Of a stretch of DNA of 64,000 bases, positions 41,151 through 54,935 are shown one piece after another. The translations under genes and the position numbers were made by a program. Every line of letters starts with the position of its first letter. Positions within the stretch are counted from its first letter, which is position 1. Location of the stretch: assembly GCA_022508375.1 (NCBI GenBank), contig JAFLVJ010000001.1, forward strand, positions 1 through 64,000. Reading direction: 5' to 3'. Source of the stretch: Clostridiales bacterium (GTDB taxonomy: Bacteria; Bacillota; Clostridia; Christensenellales; CAG-314). The notes under the pieces were generated by a model. The model was not told where the DNA came from and searched no databases. It saw only the letters and a program-made list of their open reading frames with translations.

Positions 41151-42029
41151 TTATTCTAAGTTTTGTACTTGTTCACGTATTTTTTCAATTTCGTTTTTCA
41201 TTTCAAGCGCAACATTTGTAAGCGCCAAAAAACTGGATTTACTGCAAATCGTGTTGGTTTCGCGGTTGAACTCCTGAACGAGAAAGTCAAGCTTTCGACC
41301 AACGGGCTGCTCGTCACGCAAGATTTCCCTTGCACGTTGAATGTGACTTGTAAGTCGCGTTATTTCCTCGTCAATGCAGGATTTGTCCACGAAAAAACAC
41401 ACTTCGTTTACCAACTTGTTTTCATCGATATCAACACCCTGTAACGCTTCGGTAACTCTTGTGCGCAGCTTTTCACGGTATTGCTCGGCAACTTCGGGAG
41501 CATACATCTTGACCTGTGACAAAAGTTGCTCTACTTTGTCGATTTTTGCAAGTAAATCCTTGCGAAGTGCGTTGCCTTCCACTTCCCGCATGGCGTTGAG
41601 GTTTTCTACAGCTTTGTCCACCGCCTCAGCCACCATTTCACGAAGAACTTCGGAGTCCTCTTCCGTTTGCTTGAGTGTTAGCACTTCGTTACTGCGCATA
41701 AGTGCGTTTACGTTGAAGTCCATATGCAAATCGGGAAATGCATCCTTGAGCTGTTTCGCGCTTTCAACGTAACCCTTTGCAAGCGCCATGTCCACCTGAA
41801 CGGTTTTGTCCGTATCGCCCACAAGCGTGTAGTTCAAAAACACGTCAATGTGTCCTCGCGACAATCCCTTGGATAAGCCGTTGCGTATCACGTCCTCGTG
41901 CGCAATAAAAGCGCGCGGAATCTTGGTGGATATATCCAAAAATCTGTGATTTACACTTTTCAATTCGATTGTAAGTTCACGGTTGTCGCGCGTTACCGTC
42001 GCTTTGCCGTATCCTGTCATGCTTTTCAT
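41151..42029 (-). CDS. YicC/YloC-family endoribonuclease
   Basis: A 292-residue member of the YicC family, now considered an RNA endonuclease. The N terminus MKSMTGYGKA, the central VNHRFLDISTKIPRAF and the C-terminal VGRKLDFLVQEFNRETNTICSK are hallmarks; the latter two are separated by a long coiled region. It heads the yicC-gmk-rpoZ-coaBC-priA run and follows ligA by 70 bp. Confidence 0.93.
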   Translation of the reverse strand: MKSMTGYGKATVTRDNRELTIELKSVNHRFLDISTKIPRAFIAHEDVIRNGLSKGLSRGHIDVFLNYTLVGDTDKTVQVDMALAKGYVESAKQLKDAFPDLHMDFNVNALMRSNEVLTLKQTEEDSEVLREMVAEAVDKAVENLNAMREVEGNALRKDLLAKIDKVEQLLSQVKMYAPEVAEQYREKLRTRVTEALQGVDIDENKLVNEVCFFVDKSCIDEEITRLTSHIQRAREILRDEQPVGRKLDFLVQEFNRETNTICSKSSFLALTNVALEMKNEIEKIREQVQNLE

Positions 42030-42099
42030 ACATTCACCGTTAGGTATATAATATATATTCCAATGTTATATATTAACATAAAATTTCGTTTTTTTCAAT

Positions 42100-46279
<4,180 letters not shown>

Positions 46280-46291
46280 AATTCACTCCGA

Positions 46292-46933
46292 TTATTTTTT
46301 ATTAGTTGACTTACGCTTGGCAAGAGGCACGCCCACTGCGGTTGCGTTTACGCCTTTACCGTACTTGGAAATATATTTCTTTTGCGCGGCAAAACCGAAG
46401 CGTCCAAGATGCCGTCCACTTGCGTAATAGTTACCGTGTTGATAACAAACCAAGCGCGCCTTGGAGTAATCAATTGCGCCACTGTCGTCTAGTAATTCCT
46501 CATTTACATCTACCGCCAATATATCCGCCAAGAACATATCGTGCGAACCAAGATTTATGACATCAAATACCTTGCACTCGATATTTATTGGACTTTCGTT
46601 TATCAACGGGGCGGAGACACAATTTGCCTTGCCCTTGGTAAAACCCATTTCGGCGAACTTGTCCACCTCTCTACCGCTACGGATTCCGCACCAGTCACAG
46701 GCGGGCAAAAGACTGTCCGTCGTGAAATTGATAACGAAGTCGCCGCACTTTTTGAGCATATCGTAGGAGTACCTGTCGTGACGGATAGATACGTAAACGC
46801 GCGGCGGAACGGAGCATACAGTGCCCGTCCATGCAACGGTTATTATGTTGGAGTTATCGATATCGCCCACCGATACCATGACGACGGGCAACGGCGCAAG
46901 CAAATTGGCGCCTTTTAATTGAACTTTAGCCAT
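46292..46933 (-). CDS. Flavin reductase-like FMN-binding protein
   Basis: A 213-residue split-barrel flavoprotein of the flavin reductase/flavoredoxin family. Typical stretches are PLPVVMVSVGD, NIITVAWTGTVCSVPPRVYVSI and DFVINFTTDSLLPACDWCG. The C-terminal part keeps YYASGRHLGRFGFA. I start at the ATG at 46933; an earlier in-frame TTG overlaps yigZ. The redox partner is unknown. It lies between yigZ and pcrA on the same strand, and the gene itself carries no regulatory signal I can see. Confidence 0.85.
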   Translation of the reverse strand: MAKVQLKGANLLAPLPVVMVSVGDIDNSNIITVAWTGTVCSVPPRVYVSIRHDRYSYDMLKKCGDFVINFTTDSLLPACDWCGIRSGREVDKFAEMGFTKGKANCVSAPLINESPINIECKVFDVINLGSHDMFLADILAVDVNEELLDDSGAIDYSKARLVCYQHGNYYASGRHLGRFGFAAQKKYISKYGKGVNATAVGVPLAKRKSTNKK

Positions 46934-46964
46934 AGATTGCCGATTATCCTTATATTCAATATTG

Positions 46965-47582
46965 CTATTTGAAATTAGCAAGCAATTGCTCTTTTGTTGT
47001 CAAAACGCCCTTTCCAAGTGTTATTTGCGTTACTATGTCTGAAATAGTATTTGATGTTGCCGTAGGAAACAGATACAATAACCGTACTTTATCCTCGTAA
47101 AAGACGTTCTCCTCAACGGCGTGTGGCTCCAATGCTTTACGCAACGGCTTAAGCATGCTGTAATCGATTGCCACTTCGACACGTGTGCAATCGGTCATTT
47201 GTAACCTGTCACACTGCTTCAATACCTCGGCACAAGCACCACTGTACGCCCTGACTAAACCGCCCGCGCCAAGTTTAATTCCGCCAAAGTAACGGGTCAC
47301 GACGACGCAAACAAAATCCAGCTCGTTGTTTTTTATACATTCGTACATCGGCAAGCCTGCCGTGCCTTGCGGTTCCCCGTCATCGCTAAACTTCGCCTTG
47401 TCGCCCGCTATATAGGCGTAACAGTTGTGCGTTGCGTCGAAGTACTTTTTACGCTTGGCGTTGACGTACTCCACCGCTTGTTCAACGTTATCAACGTGAA
47501 TCGCCGAGGCAATAAACCTCGACTTTTCAATGACAATCTCACAAACCTGTTCGCTATTTGAAATAGTTATATATTCTTTCAT
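46965..47582 (-). CDS. yigZ: YigZ/IMPACT-family protein
   Basis: A 205-residue protein of the YigZ (IMPACT N-terminal) family, of uncertain role in translation or stress. Hallmarks are EKSRFIASA, AYIAGDKAKFSDDGEPQGTAG and VVVTRYFGGIKLGAGGLVRAY. A C-terminal ferredoxin-like domain of about 70 residues follows. Codons for SNTISDIVTQ, read on this strand, contain a near-perfect copy of the dispersed motif (47031-47050). The start overlaps the tyrS stop by one base. Confidence 0.93.
   Translation of the reverse strand: MKEYITISNSEQVCEIVIEKSRFIASAIHVDNVEQAVEYVNAKRKKYFDATHNCYAYIAGDKAKFSDDGEPQGTAGLPMYECIKNNELDFVCVVVTRYFGGIKLGAGGLVRAYSGACAEVLKQCDRLQMTDCTRVEVAIDYSMLKPLRKALEPHAVEENVFYEDKVRLLYLFPTATSNTISDIVTQITLGKGVLTTKEQLLANFK
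47031..47050 (+). repeat. Dispersed 20-bp motif, copy E, inside yigZ
   Basis: TACTATGTCTGAAATAGTAT differs from the consensus of the four intergenic copies by one base, and that change makes the outer arms TACTAT/ATAGTA a perfect inverted repeat. It has the same orientation as the other copies. Confidence 0.6.
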
Positions 47583-48787
47583 TACTTGATGACAACGCGA
47601 AGGTGAACTTTCTTACCCTTATGAAGAACAAATTCACCCTTTTTGACCGTTGCTTTAGGCAAGGTCCAGTTAGCCTCGGAAACCTTTTCGTCATTTACCG
47701 ATACGCCGCCACCCTCAACAAGTCTGCGCGCTTCGCCGTTGGACTTGCACTGGCCACATTTTACAAGTATATCAATGATGTTGCCCGGCTCGTGAATTTC
47801 CACAACAGGCATATTATCTACGTCCTGCGAAAATGACGCGCGAACTTGCTTCAAAACCTCGTCCGCTACTTCCTTACCGTGAACAATACTGGTCACTTCG
47901 TAAGCAAGGCGTTCCTTTGCTGCGTTCATACGCTCGTCCTTGTACTTGGTAAGCTCGGCAATTTCCTTTAACTCAACGAACGTCAACAGTTTCAGACACA
48001 TTTCTACGCGGTCGTCTTCGACGTTGCGCCAGTATTGGAAAAACTCGTACGGCGTTGTCTTGTTGGGATCCAACCACACTGCGCCCTTTGCCGTCTTGCC
48101 CATTTTTTTGCCGTCGGATGTCGTAAGCAAGGTGTAGGTAAGCGCGTACGCTTTTTTGCCTTCCTTTCTACGAATAAGGTCTGCGCCTGCAAGCATGTTG
48201 CTCCACTGGTCGTCACCGCCCGTTTCCAGTACGCAGTTGTACTTACGGTTGAGCACAAGGAAGTCATATCCTTGCATGAGCATGTAGTTGAACTCAAGGA
48301 AGCTTAAGCCCTTTTCCAGACGTTGTTTAAAGCACTCTGCCGTAAGCATCTGATTGACGGAAAAGCACGTTCCTATCTCACGCAAAAAGTCGATGTAATT
48401 GAGGTTGCACAGCCAATCGCCGTTGTTGACGAATATTGCCTTACCGTCCGACACATCGATGAAACGCGACATTTGCTTTTTGAAACATTCAACGTTGTGA
48501 TTGACCGTTTCCTTTGTCATCATGGTACGCATGTCGGTACGTCCGCTAGGGTCGCCCACCATGCCGGTACCGCCACCTATCAGTATTATAGGACGGTGTC
48601 CTGCGCGTTGCATATGCGCCATTGCCATGAGGGTGACAAAGTGCCCTGCAGTAAGACTGTCCGCCGTGGGGTCGTAACCTGTGTAGAAAGTTACGCTCTC
48701 GCGACCTAACAGTTCGTACAATTCATCTTCAAATACAGTTTGTTTTACAAATCCGCGCTCTTTTAGCACATCCAAAACGTTTTTCAT
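47582..48787 (-). CDS. tyrS: Tyrosyl-tRNA synthetase
   Basis: A 401-residue class I synthetase. The HIGH-like segment is [12 protein letters not shown] (about 41-52), followed by [12 protein letters not shown]. The KMSKS-like loop is [15 protein letters not shown], and a C-terminal S4 domain contains [20 protein letters not shown]. The ATG at 48787 has AAGGAG 8 bp upstream; a longer frame does not. Only 38 bp separate it from the ABC permease gene, so no T-box leader fits here. It is probably read through from the transporter genes. Confidence 0.96.
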   Translation of the reverse strand: MKNVLDVLKERGFVKQTVFEDELYELLGRESVTFYTGYDPTADSLTAGHFVTLMAMAHMQRAGHRPIILIGGGTGMVGDPSGRTDMRTMMTKETVNHNVECFKKQMSRFIDVSDGKAIFVNNGDWLCNLNYIDFLREIGTCFSVNQMLTAECFKQRLEKGLSFLEFNYMLMQGYDFLVLNRKYNCVLETGGDDQWSNMLAGADLIRRKEGKKAYALTYTLLTTSDGKKMGKTAKGAVWLDPNKTTPYEFFQYWRNVEDDRVEMCLKLLTFVELKEIAELTKYKDERMNAAKERLAYEVTSIVHGKEVADEVLKQVRASFSQDVDNMPVVEIHEPGNIIDILVKCGQCKSNGEARRLVEGGGVSVNDEKVSEANWTLPKATVKKGEFVLHKGKKVHLRVVIK

Positions 48788-48825
48788 ATCTTTTCTCCTT
48801 ATGTTTACGTTGCATGGGCAACGTA

Positions 48826-50547
48826 TCAAATTTCTATATTCTCGAAGTATTTATTCGCTCTTTTCGTCATAATCATGTACGCCACCACCGCAAATACAAA
48901 CATGGCGGCAAATATCATCAACCACATGAACAGTATCACGTACCAAGCGTCGGTCAGGCTGTACCATACCACGAACATGACGGAAATCAGTGCAATTTCC
49001 ACTATCGTCACCAAGCCGATGAGCATAGCTATCCAACCGTTTTTGGTGGTTTTGAGGCTTTGATTGTAATTCGCCCAACCAAATCGCGGATATTTCAAGT
49101 CCAGTAAGGTCGTTATGCACATAGATCCAAATCCGATAAGGGATAGCGACACAAGCATTGCCAGTCCGTAGTACCACTTTATTCGCAGTAGCACAACTAT
49201 AAGCAGACAGGTTACAAAGTCGCTCACCACCATGACCGCAGTTGCCAAAACCACTTTACTTAGCAGTATTTTCTTGAAGGACACGGGCAAACTCTTGAGT
49301 ATAGCCACAGATTTGTTTTCCCGCGATATGGGATACAAGCCCAACACGTTGGTACTAAGTCCTACAAAGGTCATATACGCAAGTATAATTAACGGTCCCA
49401 CCACTTGGTAATAGGGCGATAGCGACATCAGTTGCAAAAAGGAAGTATCGCCTTCATCGGACAATCCCATAAACACATACAGCAACACTACCACAATAGG
49501 CATCATTACTATACCCGCAAAGGATTGAAATCCCATTTGACCGTCGCGCGCCGTTCGTCTGAGGTCGGACATCACCAGTCCACGCACCACGCCGGTGTTA
49601 CGTAACTTATACGGTTCTTTGCCGTTTTTTCTTATAGCGCCCCCGCCGTCTTCAAGAGACAATACCAGCAACCTCTTATAGAATGGAAGCGCAATTAACA
49701 CCACCAACGCCAGTAACGCCAAATGTTCGACAATAGTCACGACAAAACCTACAATCCACCCGGTAAAGGATGAGGCAAACATTGAACTCATCATCATATA
49801 GTTGGGATGGAAGTACGGCATAACGGAGGACATTCTTGCTATAAAGTCATCTATTACGCTCTGTATATATAGTTCGGGGTTAACCAAAATGTTGCCGTTT
49901 TCCGTACCCACCAAAAAACCGAAATTGTACATGACGTACATATACAGTCCAATCACAAGCAAATATATGGCAATGCGAAGAACGGTTCGGAACACGCTAT
50001 TTTTGCCAAAGCTGGCAATTAGCGCGGATAACGGCATTGCAATGATACACCCAATAAGCATTGGCAACATCGGAATGAGCACCAGCGCCACCAAAAGCAT
50101 CAAGTAATAGGTTGCACCCACACCTGCGCCAATCCCGAAGGGGAGTAACATACATACTATGGAAGCCGCAGTTGTAATAATCTCGTTCAGATACGCCACC
50201 GTAAGCTTAGACAAAAAGATTACATGCGCCCGTACAGGCAAATAAAGCAGCTTGTCCGCATCTCTTACGGTAAACACGTTAGATATTATCGTATGCAAGC
50301 CAAACATCAACACCAAGCCCTGACAGTTAAGAGTCAAATAGGTGCCGACGTACACGTTGCCGTTGGACAACTTGCCCATGTAATACATTGATACCGCAAT
50401 TGCCACAACCAACGGAGTAAAACACACCGCAAGTATCACAATGAGCACCACAGAGCCGCCACGTTTCTTTTTGACGCCTTCGGCTGTTGCGCGCGTCTTA
50501 AACTGCTGAAGAAACATCAGCCTAACCAGAGAAAGATACCTTTTCAT
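48826..50547 (-). CDS. ABC exporter permease, ABC-2 type
   Basis: A 573-residue membrane protein with about 12 hydrophobic segments and no nucleotide-binding domain, of the putative ABC exporter type seen in Bacillota. Residues 25-55 and the stretches [21 protein letters not shown] and [20 protein letters not shown] fit this class. The start overlaps the ATPase gene by 4 bp (ATGA), so they form one transporter. The cargo is unknown. Confidence 0.82.
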   Translation of the reverse strand: MKRYLSLVRLMFLQQFKTRATAEGVKKKRGGSVVLIVILAVCFTPLVVAIAVSMYYMGKLSNGNVYVGTYLTLNCQGLVLMFGLHTIISNVFTVRDADKLLYLPVRAHVIFLSKLTVAYLNEIITTAASIVCMLLPFGIGAGVGATYYLMLLVALVLIPMLPMLIGCIIAMPLSALIASFGKNSVFRTVLRIAIYLLVIGLYMYVMYNFGFLVGTENGNILVNPELYIQSVIDDFIARMSSVMPYFHPNYMMMSSMFASSFTGWIVGFVVTIVEHLALLALVVLIALPFYKRLLVLSLEDGGGAIRKNGKEPYKLRNTGVVRGLVMSDLRRTARDGQMGFQSFAGIVMMPIVVVLLYVFMGLSDEGDTSFLQLMSLSPYYQVVGPLIILAYMTFVGLSTNVLGLYPISRENKSVAILKSLPVSFKKILLSKVVLATAVMVVSDFVTCLLIVVLLRIKWYYGLAMLVSLSLIGFGSMCITTLLDLKYPRFGWANYNQSLKTTKNGWIAMLIGLVTIVEIALISVMFVVWYSLTDAWYVILFMWLMIFAAMFVFAVVAYMIMTKRANKYFENIEI

Positions 50548-51308
50548 TTGTCTTCTCCGTCGGTAGGCTTTGCAACGGTAGCGGTTATGTCGTCGGATGT
50601 CACTGTCAAGAACATGCTTTCGAGTGTCGCCTTGCCGTTTGCACGAATGTTGTCCAGCGTATCGACGGTCACAAGCTTACCGTGATTGATGATACCGATA
50701 CGGTCGCACACCTTTTCCACCACGTCAATTACGTGCGAACTGAAAAATACCGTGTTTCCCTTGTCGGCAAACTTGCGCATCAGCTGTTTCAGTTGATATG
50801 TGGACTGCGGATCCAATCCTGTCAGAGGTTCGTCCAGTATCCACACCTTCGGCTCGTGAATGAGCGCGGCAATAACCGCTAACTTTTGTTTCATTCCGTG
50901 CGAATAGGAGCTTATCATCTTGGGCAAATCGTCAGTTAGGGCAAATAACAAAGCGTATTCGTCAATCCTTGCCTTTAGCGTTGCGGTATTTACACCGTAC
51001 ATCGTCCCTATAAATTCGAGGTACTCAATACCCTTGAGCGTATCGTAAGTGTCGTGGTTATCGGGAACAAAACCCACAAGCGACTTAGCACCGATAGGAT
51101 TGTCGGCAACGTTGATACCTTCCACTTCAATTGTACCGCAATCGGGCTTGAGAATGCCCGTTATCATCTTGATTGTGGTAGATTTACCCGCGCCGTTCGG
51201 TCCCAAAAATCCGAAAATCTCCCCCGAATGAATCTCCAGCGAGAGGTCATCGACAGCTTTCGTCTGCGATTTTAGATATGTTTTGGATACGTTGTAAAGT
51301 CGAATCAT
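50544..51308 (-). CDS. ABC transporter ATP-binding protein
   Basis: A 254-residue ATPase. It shows Walker A GPNGAGKSTTI (about 37-47), the Q-loop region VGFVPDNHDTYDTL, signature SYSHGMKQKLA, Walker B WILDEPLTGLDP and the H-loop SSHV. It pairs with the overlapping permease gene and resembles exporters of the CcmA/NatA class. A 51-bp gap separates it from rarA upstream. Confidence 0.95.
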   Translation of the reverse strand: MIRLYNVSKTYLKSQTKAVDDLSLEIHSGEIFGFLGPNGAGKSTTIKMITGILKPDCGTIEVEGINVADNPIGAKSLVGFVPDNHDTYDTLKGIEYLEFIGTMYGVNTATLKARIDEYALLFALTDDLPKMISSYSHGMKQKLAVIAALIHEPKVWILDEPLTGLDPQSTYQLKQLMRKFADKGNTVFFSSHVIDVVEKVCDRIGIINHGKLVTVDTLDNIRANGKATLESMFLTVTSDDITATVAKPTDGEDK

Positions 51309-51359
51309 AATTTACCTGAATTGAATTTGCGTAAAGTCGCCATTATGCAAAAGTCTTTA

Positions 51360-52709
51360 TTAGTCTTTATCAAACCATTTGTTCGGGACGGGTTGCTTAA
51401 CGTATTCTTTGTCATTTTTGCTTTGACGACAGCCGGTGTCCTGACCGTTGCCACTGGGGACGTAATATATCTCATCCTTGACCTCGTCGGGAAGATACTG
51501 TTGCTCCACCCAACCGCCGTAGTGATGCGGATATTTGTAGGCAGGCTGATCGATTTCCTCCGTACCGCGCGGAAAGTTCTCATCCATGAGGTACCTAGGG
51601 ACGCGCGCCGTCGGGTGCTCCTTGGCACTAGACTCCGCTGCGTACAACGTGTTAACAACACTGTTGGACTTGGGACAGTTGCATATGTAAAGTATTGCTT
51701 CGGTAAGCGGAATTCTGCCTTCGGGCAGACCGATATTTTGAAATGCAGTCAGCGCAGATGTTGCCACCACCAACGCCATTGGATCGGCAAGACCAACGTC
51801 TTCCGATGCGTGAATGACAATCCTACGGGCAAGTAGCAACGGGTCGGTACCCGCTTCGAGCAGTCGCTCAAACCAAAACATTGCAGCGTTGGGGTCGCTC
51901 CCGCGCATGCTCTTGATAAAAGCGCTTATCATATCGTAGTACATGCCTGTATCTACCGACAATGCCTTTTTTTGCATTGATTGCGAAGCAATGAGCCTTG
52001 TTACGTGCACAGAACCGTCGGCATCCATATCTGTGGTGATGACGGCAAGCTCCAAGGCATTGAAAGCGCTGCGCAAGTCGCCCGAAGCCGTTTCGGCAAT
52101 GTATTCCACCGCGTCGGAATCGATAGTCACGTTCATGCGTGACAAAATCTTGTCACGTTTCAATGCGTCCAGTAATCCGCGCTTGATATCATCGGCTGTA
52201 AGAGGCAAAAACTCAAATACACGGCACCTCGACACTATTGCGCGCGTCATGGATACGTAAGGGTTCTCCGTTGTGGAGCCGATAAGCGTAATGTATCCCT
52301 TTTCTATGGCGGGCAACATACAGTCGCTTTGTGCCTTGTTCCAACGGTGACATTCGTCAAGCAACAGGTAGGTTTTTTGTCCGTAGGCGTTAAAGCGTTT
52401 CGTTGCCTCGTCGATTATTTTTTTCGCGTCGGCAACGCCCGAGCTTACCGCGTTCAACTTTTCGAAGTGACTGCCCGTAGTATTTGCAATGACATTGGCT
52501 AGGGAAGTTTTGCCCGTTCCCGGTGCTCCCCAAAAAATACAACTACCAAGTTTGTCCGCCTTGATTGCGCGACAAAGCAATGACCCGTCGTAAATGATGT
52601 GAGTTTGCCCAATAAACTCCCCAAGCACCTTGGGACGCATGCGTTCAGCGAGGGGAATATTGCTTACTTTTTCCTGTTCGAAAATGGAATTTTGTTCATA
52701 TTGTGCCAT
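51360..52709 (-). CDS. rarA: Replication-associated recombination ATPase RarA/MgsA
   Basis: A 449-residue clamp-loader-like AAA+ ATPase acting at stalled forks. Walker A is GAPGTGKTSLAN (about 60-71), Walker B LLLDECHRWNKAQ, sensor 1 GSTTENPYVSM, and the C-terminal tetramerisation part contains EDVGLADPMAL. There is no ribosome binding site; a good promoter ends 6 bp before the ATG, so the transcript may start at or next to the ATG. The last 30 residues are an extra polar tail. Confidence 0.93.
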   Translation of the reverse strand: MAQYEQNSIFEQEKVSNIPLAERMRPKVLGEFIGQTHIIYDGSLLCRAIKADKLGSCIFWGAPGTGKTSLANVIANTTGSHFEKLNAVSSGVADAKKIIDEATKRFNAYGQKTYLLLDECHRWNKAQSDCMLPAIEKGYITLIGSTTENPYVSMTRAIVSRCRVFEFLPLTADDIKRGLLDALKRDKILSRMNVTIDSDAVEYIAETASGDLRSAFNALELAVITTDMDADGSVHVTRLIASQSMQKKALSVDTGMYYDMISAFIKSMRGSDPNAAMFWFERLLEAGTDPLLLARRIVIHASEDVGLADPMALVVATSALTAFQNIGLPEGRIPLTEAILYICNCPKSNSVVNTLYAAESSAKEHPTARVPRYLMDENFPRGTEEIDQPAYKYPHHYGGWVEQQYLPDEVKDEIYYVPSGNGQDTGCRQSKNDKEYVKQPVPNKWFDKD

Positions 52710-52715
52710 GATACT

Positions 52716-52744
52716 AGTATATCAAACAATCAACCAGATTGCAA
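52716..52744 (-). promoter_or_regulatory. Promoter of rarA abutting its start codon
   Basis: On the minus strand TTGCAA (52744-52739), 17 bp, TATACT (52721-52716), then 6 bp and ATG. Confidence 0.65.
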
Positions 52745-52828
52745 TATTATTACTGCATAAATAAAAGTTATTTAAATATAAATATTTTATGCGTTTGTCA
52801 ATGCCATATTTTCACTGTGCAAAATCGC

Positions 52829-52857
52829 TTGACAATATGTTATAAATATGTTACTAT
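52829..52857 (+). promoter_or_regulatory. Promoter of rtcB
   Basis: TTGACA (52829-52834), 17 bp, TACTAT (52852-52857). It predicts transcription from about 52864 and a leader of roughly 200 nt. Confidence 0.75.
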
Positions 52858-52875
52858 GATTTTACAAAATACTAA

Positions 52876-53042
52876 GACATGCGAAGCTTGAAACTGCTAC
52901 ACTCCGAAAGTGTGGAGAATGTGTGTAATTGACATCATTGCGTTGCGAACTCGTACCCGCGGCGGTACGTGGAACAATGGAATGTGGCAAGGACGCGCAA
53001 GATATGCACTTATCGGATAGCAGGCTTCAAGGCGAGCATGTC
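52876..53042 (+). promoter_or_regulatory. Structured leader RNA of rtcB, possible riboswitch or autoregulatory element
   Basis: Long-range pairing closes the leader. GACATGC (52876-52882) pairs with GCATGTC (53036-53042). A 4x4 internal loop GAAG/GCGA follows that can form tandem G-A pairs. Then CTTGAA pairs with TTCAAG, and CTGCTA with TAGCAG (53018-53023). Inside, GTGTGT (52921) pairs with ATGCAC (53004), ATC with GAT, TTGCG with CGCAA, and CGTACC/GGTACG forms a hairpin (52952-52969). A smaller hairpin lies near 52900-52917. The 3' strand of the closing helix ends 5 nt before the AAGGAGG site of rtcB. It matches no riboswitch class I recognise; a Y-RNA-like function is another possibility. 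Confidence 0.6.
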
Positions 53043-53062
53043 TGAGAAAGGAGGTAAACACA

Positions 53063-54256
53063 ATGATAGAATTACGCGGAAAATACAACGTGGCGTACGT
53101 TTATACTGATATTGTCGATCAGGATAGTATTTCGCAAGTAATCGAACTGCTCAATCAACCCATGTCGCAAGGTCAGACTATACGTATGATGCCGGACATA
53201 CACGCCGGTGCAGGATGTACCATAGGCACCACCATGACTGTCGGCGACAAAATCATACCCAATCTTGTGGGCGTTGACATCGGTTGCGGTATGGAAGTAA
53301 CCTATTTACAACAAAAAGAAATCGACTTCGCCAAGCTGGACAGCGTGATACGTACAAGTGTTCCCTCCGGAATGGCAGTACGAAACAGAGCGCACAGTTT
53401 TTTCAAGCAGATAGATTTAAATGCCATGCGTTGCGCAAAGCAGGTTGATACCGAATACGCCAAGATGTCACTTGGAACGCTAGGCGGAGGAAACCATTTC
53501 ATCGAGGTAGATAAAACAGAGGACGGTCAGTTATTGCTTGTGATACACTCAGGCAGCCGTCATCTGGGTACGGAAGTAGCAAGATACTACCAAAAAGCCG
53601 CCTATAACGACTTGAACAAGCGTGGCGCCGAAATGCTTGTATTACAGTTGAAGCTAGCAGGCAGAGAAAAGGAAATCGAACAGGAATTGAAAAAATATCA
53701 CGGGACGAAAATCCTCAAAGACCTTGCTTACTGCGAAGGACAATTGATGGAAGACTACGTACACGACATGAAGATTGTTCAGCAGTTTGCCAAGCTTAAC
53801 CGTAAGGCAATTACGCAAACTATCCTTGAGGAATGTGGATTAACTGCAACGGGAAACTTTACCACCATTCACAACTATCTTGATACCGACCACATGATAT
53901 TGCGCAAGGGCGCGGTATCGGCGCAAAAGGGAGAAAGACTCATTATCCCCATGAACATGCGCGACGGTGCGTTGATTTGCATAGGCAAGGGTAATCCCGA
54001 TTGGAACTACTCCGCTCCGCACGGCGCAGGACGGCTTGTAAACCGTGGCGCCGCAAAGGCGAACTTATCACTTGATGAATTTGTCGCGTCCATGCAGGGA
54101 ATATACTCCACGTCGGTAGGACAATCCACCATTGACGAATCGCCTATGGCGTACAAGCCCATGCAGTCCATTATAGACAACATTGGTGACACAGTGGAAA
54201 TCGAGCAAATTGTGAAGCCTGTCTATAACTTCAAGGCAAGTGAGGCTCATGTATAG
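53063..54256 (+). CDS. rtcB: RtcB-family RNA ligase
   Basis: A 397-residue RNA ligase that joins 2',3'-cyclic phosphate or 3'-phosphate ends to 5'-OH ends using GTP and manganese. Motifs include MMPDIHAGAGCTIGTT, VDIGCGMEV with the metal Cys, GGGNHFIEV, HSGSRHLG, the guanylated-histidine segment APHGAGRLVNRG (about 318-329) and a C-terminal IVKPVYNFKA. It is the shorter form common in Bacillota. No archease, prfH or Ro-protein gene is next to it. It stands alone with its own promoter and a long structured leader, suggesting post-transcriptional control. Confidence 0.95.
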   Translation: MIELRGKYNVAYVYTDIVDQDSISQVIELLNQPMSQGQTIRMMPDIHAGAGCTIGTTMTVGDKIIPNLVGVDIGCGMEVTYLQQKEIDFAKLDSVIRTSVPSGMAVRNRAHSFFKQIDLNAMRCAKQVDTEYAKMSLGTLGGGNHFIEVDKTEDGQLLLVIHSGSRHLGTEVARYYQKAAYNDLNKRGAEMLVLQLKLAGREKEIEQELKKYHGTKILKDLAYCEGQLMEDYVHDMKIVQQFAKLNRKAITQTILEECGLTATGNFTTIHNYLDTDHMILRKGAVSAQKGERLIIPMNMRDGALICIGKGNPDWNYSAPHGAGRLVNRGAAKANLSLDEFVASMQGIYSTSVGQSTIDESPMAYKPMQSIIDNIGDTVEIEQIVKPVYNFKASEAHV

Positions 54257-54304
54257 CGGAAAAGATTCCCCGCTACGCTCCCTCTTTGAGAGTCACTTTT
54301 CCGC
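54256..54304 (+). other. Stem-loop overlapping the rtcB stop codon
   Basis: GCGGAAAAG (54256-54264) is the exact reverse complement of CTTTTCCGC (54296-54304), with a 31-nt loop and no T-run after it. It may protect the 3' end or help termination. Confidence 0.4.
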
Positions 54305-54372
54305 AACACACTCGCCTCATCCGTAATAACATGAAAATTTGATAAATATCAAAAACGGTTTACAAATTTCGA

Positions 54373-54408
54373 CAAAAAAACAGCACGTCATTTGTTGGCG
54401 TGCTGTTT
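54373..54408 (-). terminator. Terminator of the kinase-like gene
   Basis: On the minus strand AACAGCACG pairs with CGTGCTGTT, followed by TTTTTTG. The stop codon lies in the loop. Confidence 0.8.
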
Positions 54409-54927
54409 AACGTATTGTAAAAATTCAGGAGTTTTGCTCCAATATTTGATTCCCCAATTTTCGAAATTCCACTGCTCCATATAATCATTACACTCGTAAT
54501 CTACGTAATACAACTTGTCGCCGTGTACTACGAAATTCGTTGGGAAATAATCTATATTTGTATTTGCCGAATAAAGTTTGGCGCAAGTTTGTCTAATATC
54601 ATCCAAGTATTCCTGTTTGACACCATCGCACAGTACCAAGTCGTATATAGTTTCGCCGTCAACGTATTCTTTTAAGATACGTTCGTTTACCAAATCTACT
54701 TCTATCAGTTCCGGCATCCTTACACCGATATTTACCAATCTGTTGTAATCATGAAGTTCCGCTTGCAGCTTGTCACCAAATTGATAGTAGTCACATGGCT
54801 CGTGGTGAATTTGCTTGACAACGTATCGACGTTCACCGTTAGTAACAAGATACGAATAACCGCCCTTGCCCTTTCCCAGCAACTTGATTATTTCATATAT
54901 CTTGCCGTTTACCGAAATATTTTCCAT
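54388..54927 (-). CDS. Small Bud32-like protein kinase
   Basis: A 179-residue compact kinase-fold protein. Visible are a glycine loop LLGKGKGGYSYLV (about 16-28), the ATP lysine in YVVKQI, and a hinge KEYVDGETIYDLV. A catalytic-loop equivalent lies in NIDYFPTNFVV, and a metal-binding VDYECNDY replaces DFG. The asparagine in PTNFVV and the Asp in VDYE fit metal binding, whereas the classic HRD is absent. It is half the size of a usual Ser/Thr kinase, like archaeal/eukaryotic Bud32 or LPS kinases. The substrate is unknown. It starts 8 bp after the ppa stop, so they are cotranscribed. Confidence 0.75.
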   Translation of the reverse strand: MENISVNGKIYEIIKLLGKGKGGYSYLVTNGERRYVVKQIHHEPCDYYQFGDKLQAELHDYNRLVNIGVRMPELIEVDLVNERILKEYVDGETIYDLVLCDGVKQEYLDDIRQTCAKLYSANTNIDYFPTNFVVHGDKLYYVDYECNDYMEQWNFENWGIKYWSKTPEFLQYVKQHANK

Positions 54928-54935
54928 AGCAGGAA

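Noticed and set aside
48788-48825. T-box leader for tyrS
   Set aside because: Only 38 bp separate tyrS from the upstream ABC gene, too short for a T-box; the start codon has an ordinary ribosome binding site.
52858-53062. The rtcB leader as a T-box or known riboswitch
   Set aside because: There is no T-box GGTGGNACCGCG sequence, no tRNA synthetase or transporter gene downstream, and no signature of the THF, glycine, ZTP, c-di-GMP, SAM or cobalamin classes that I could recognise.
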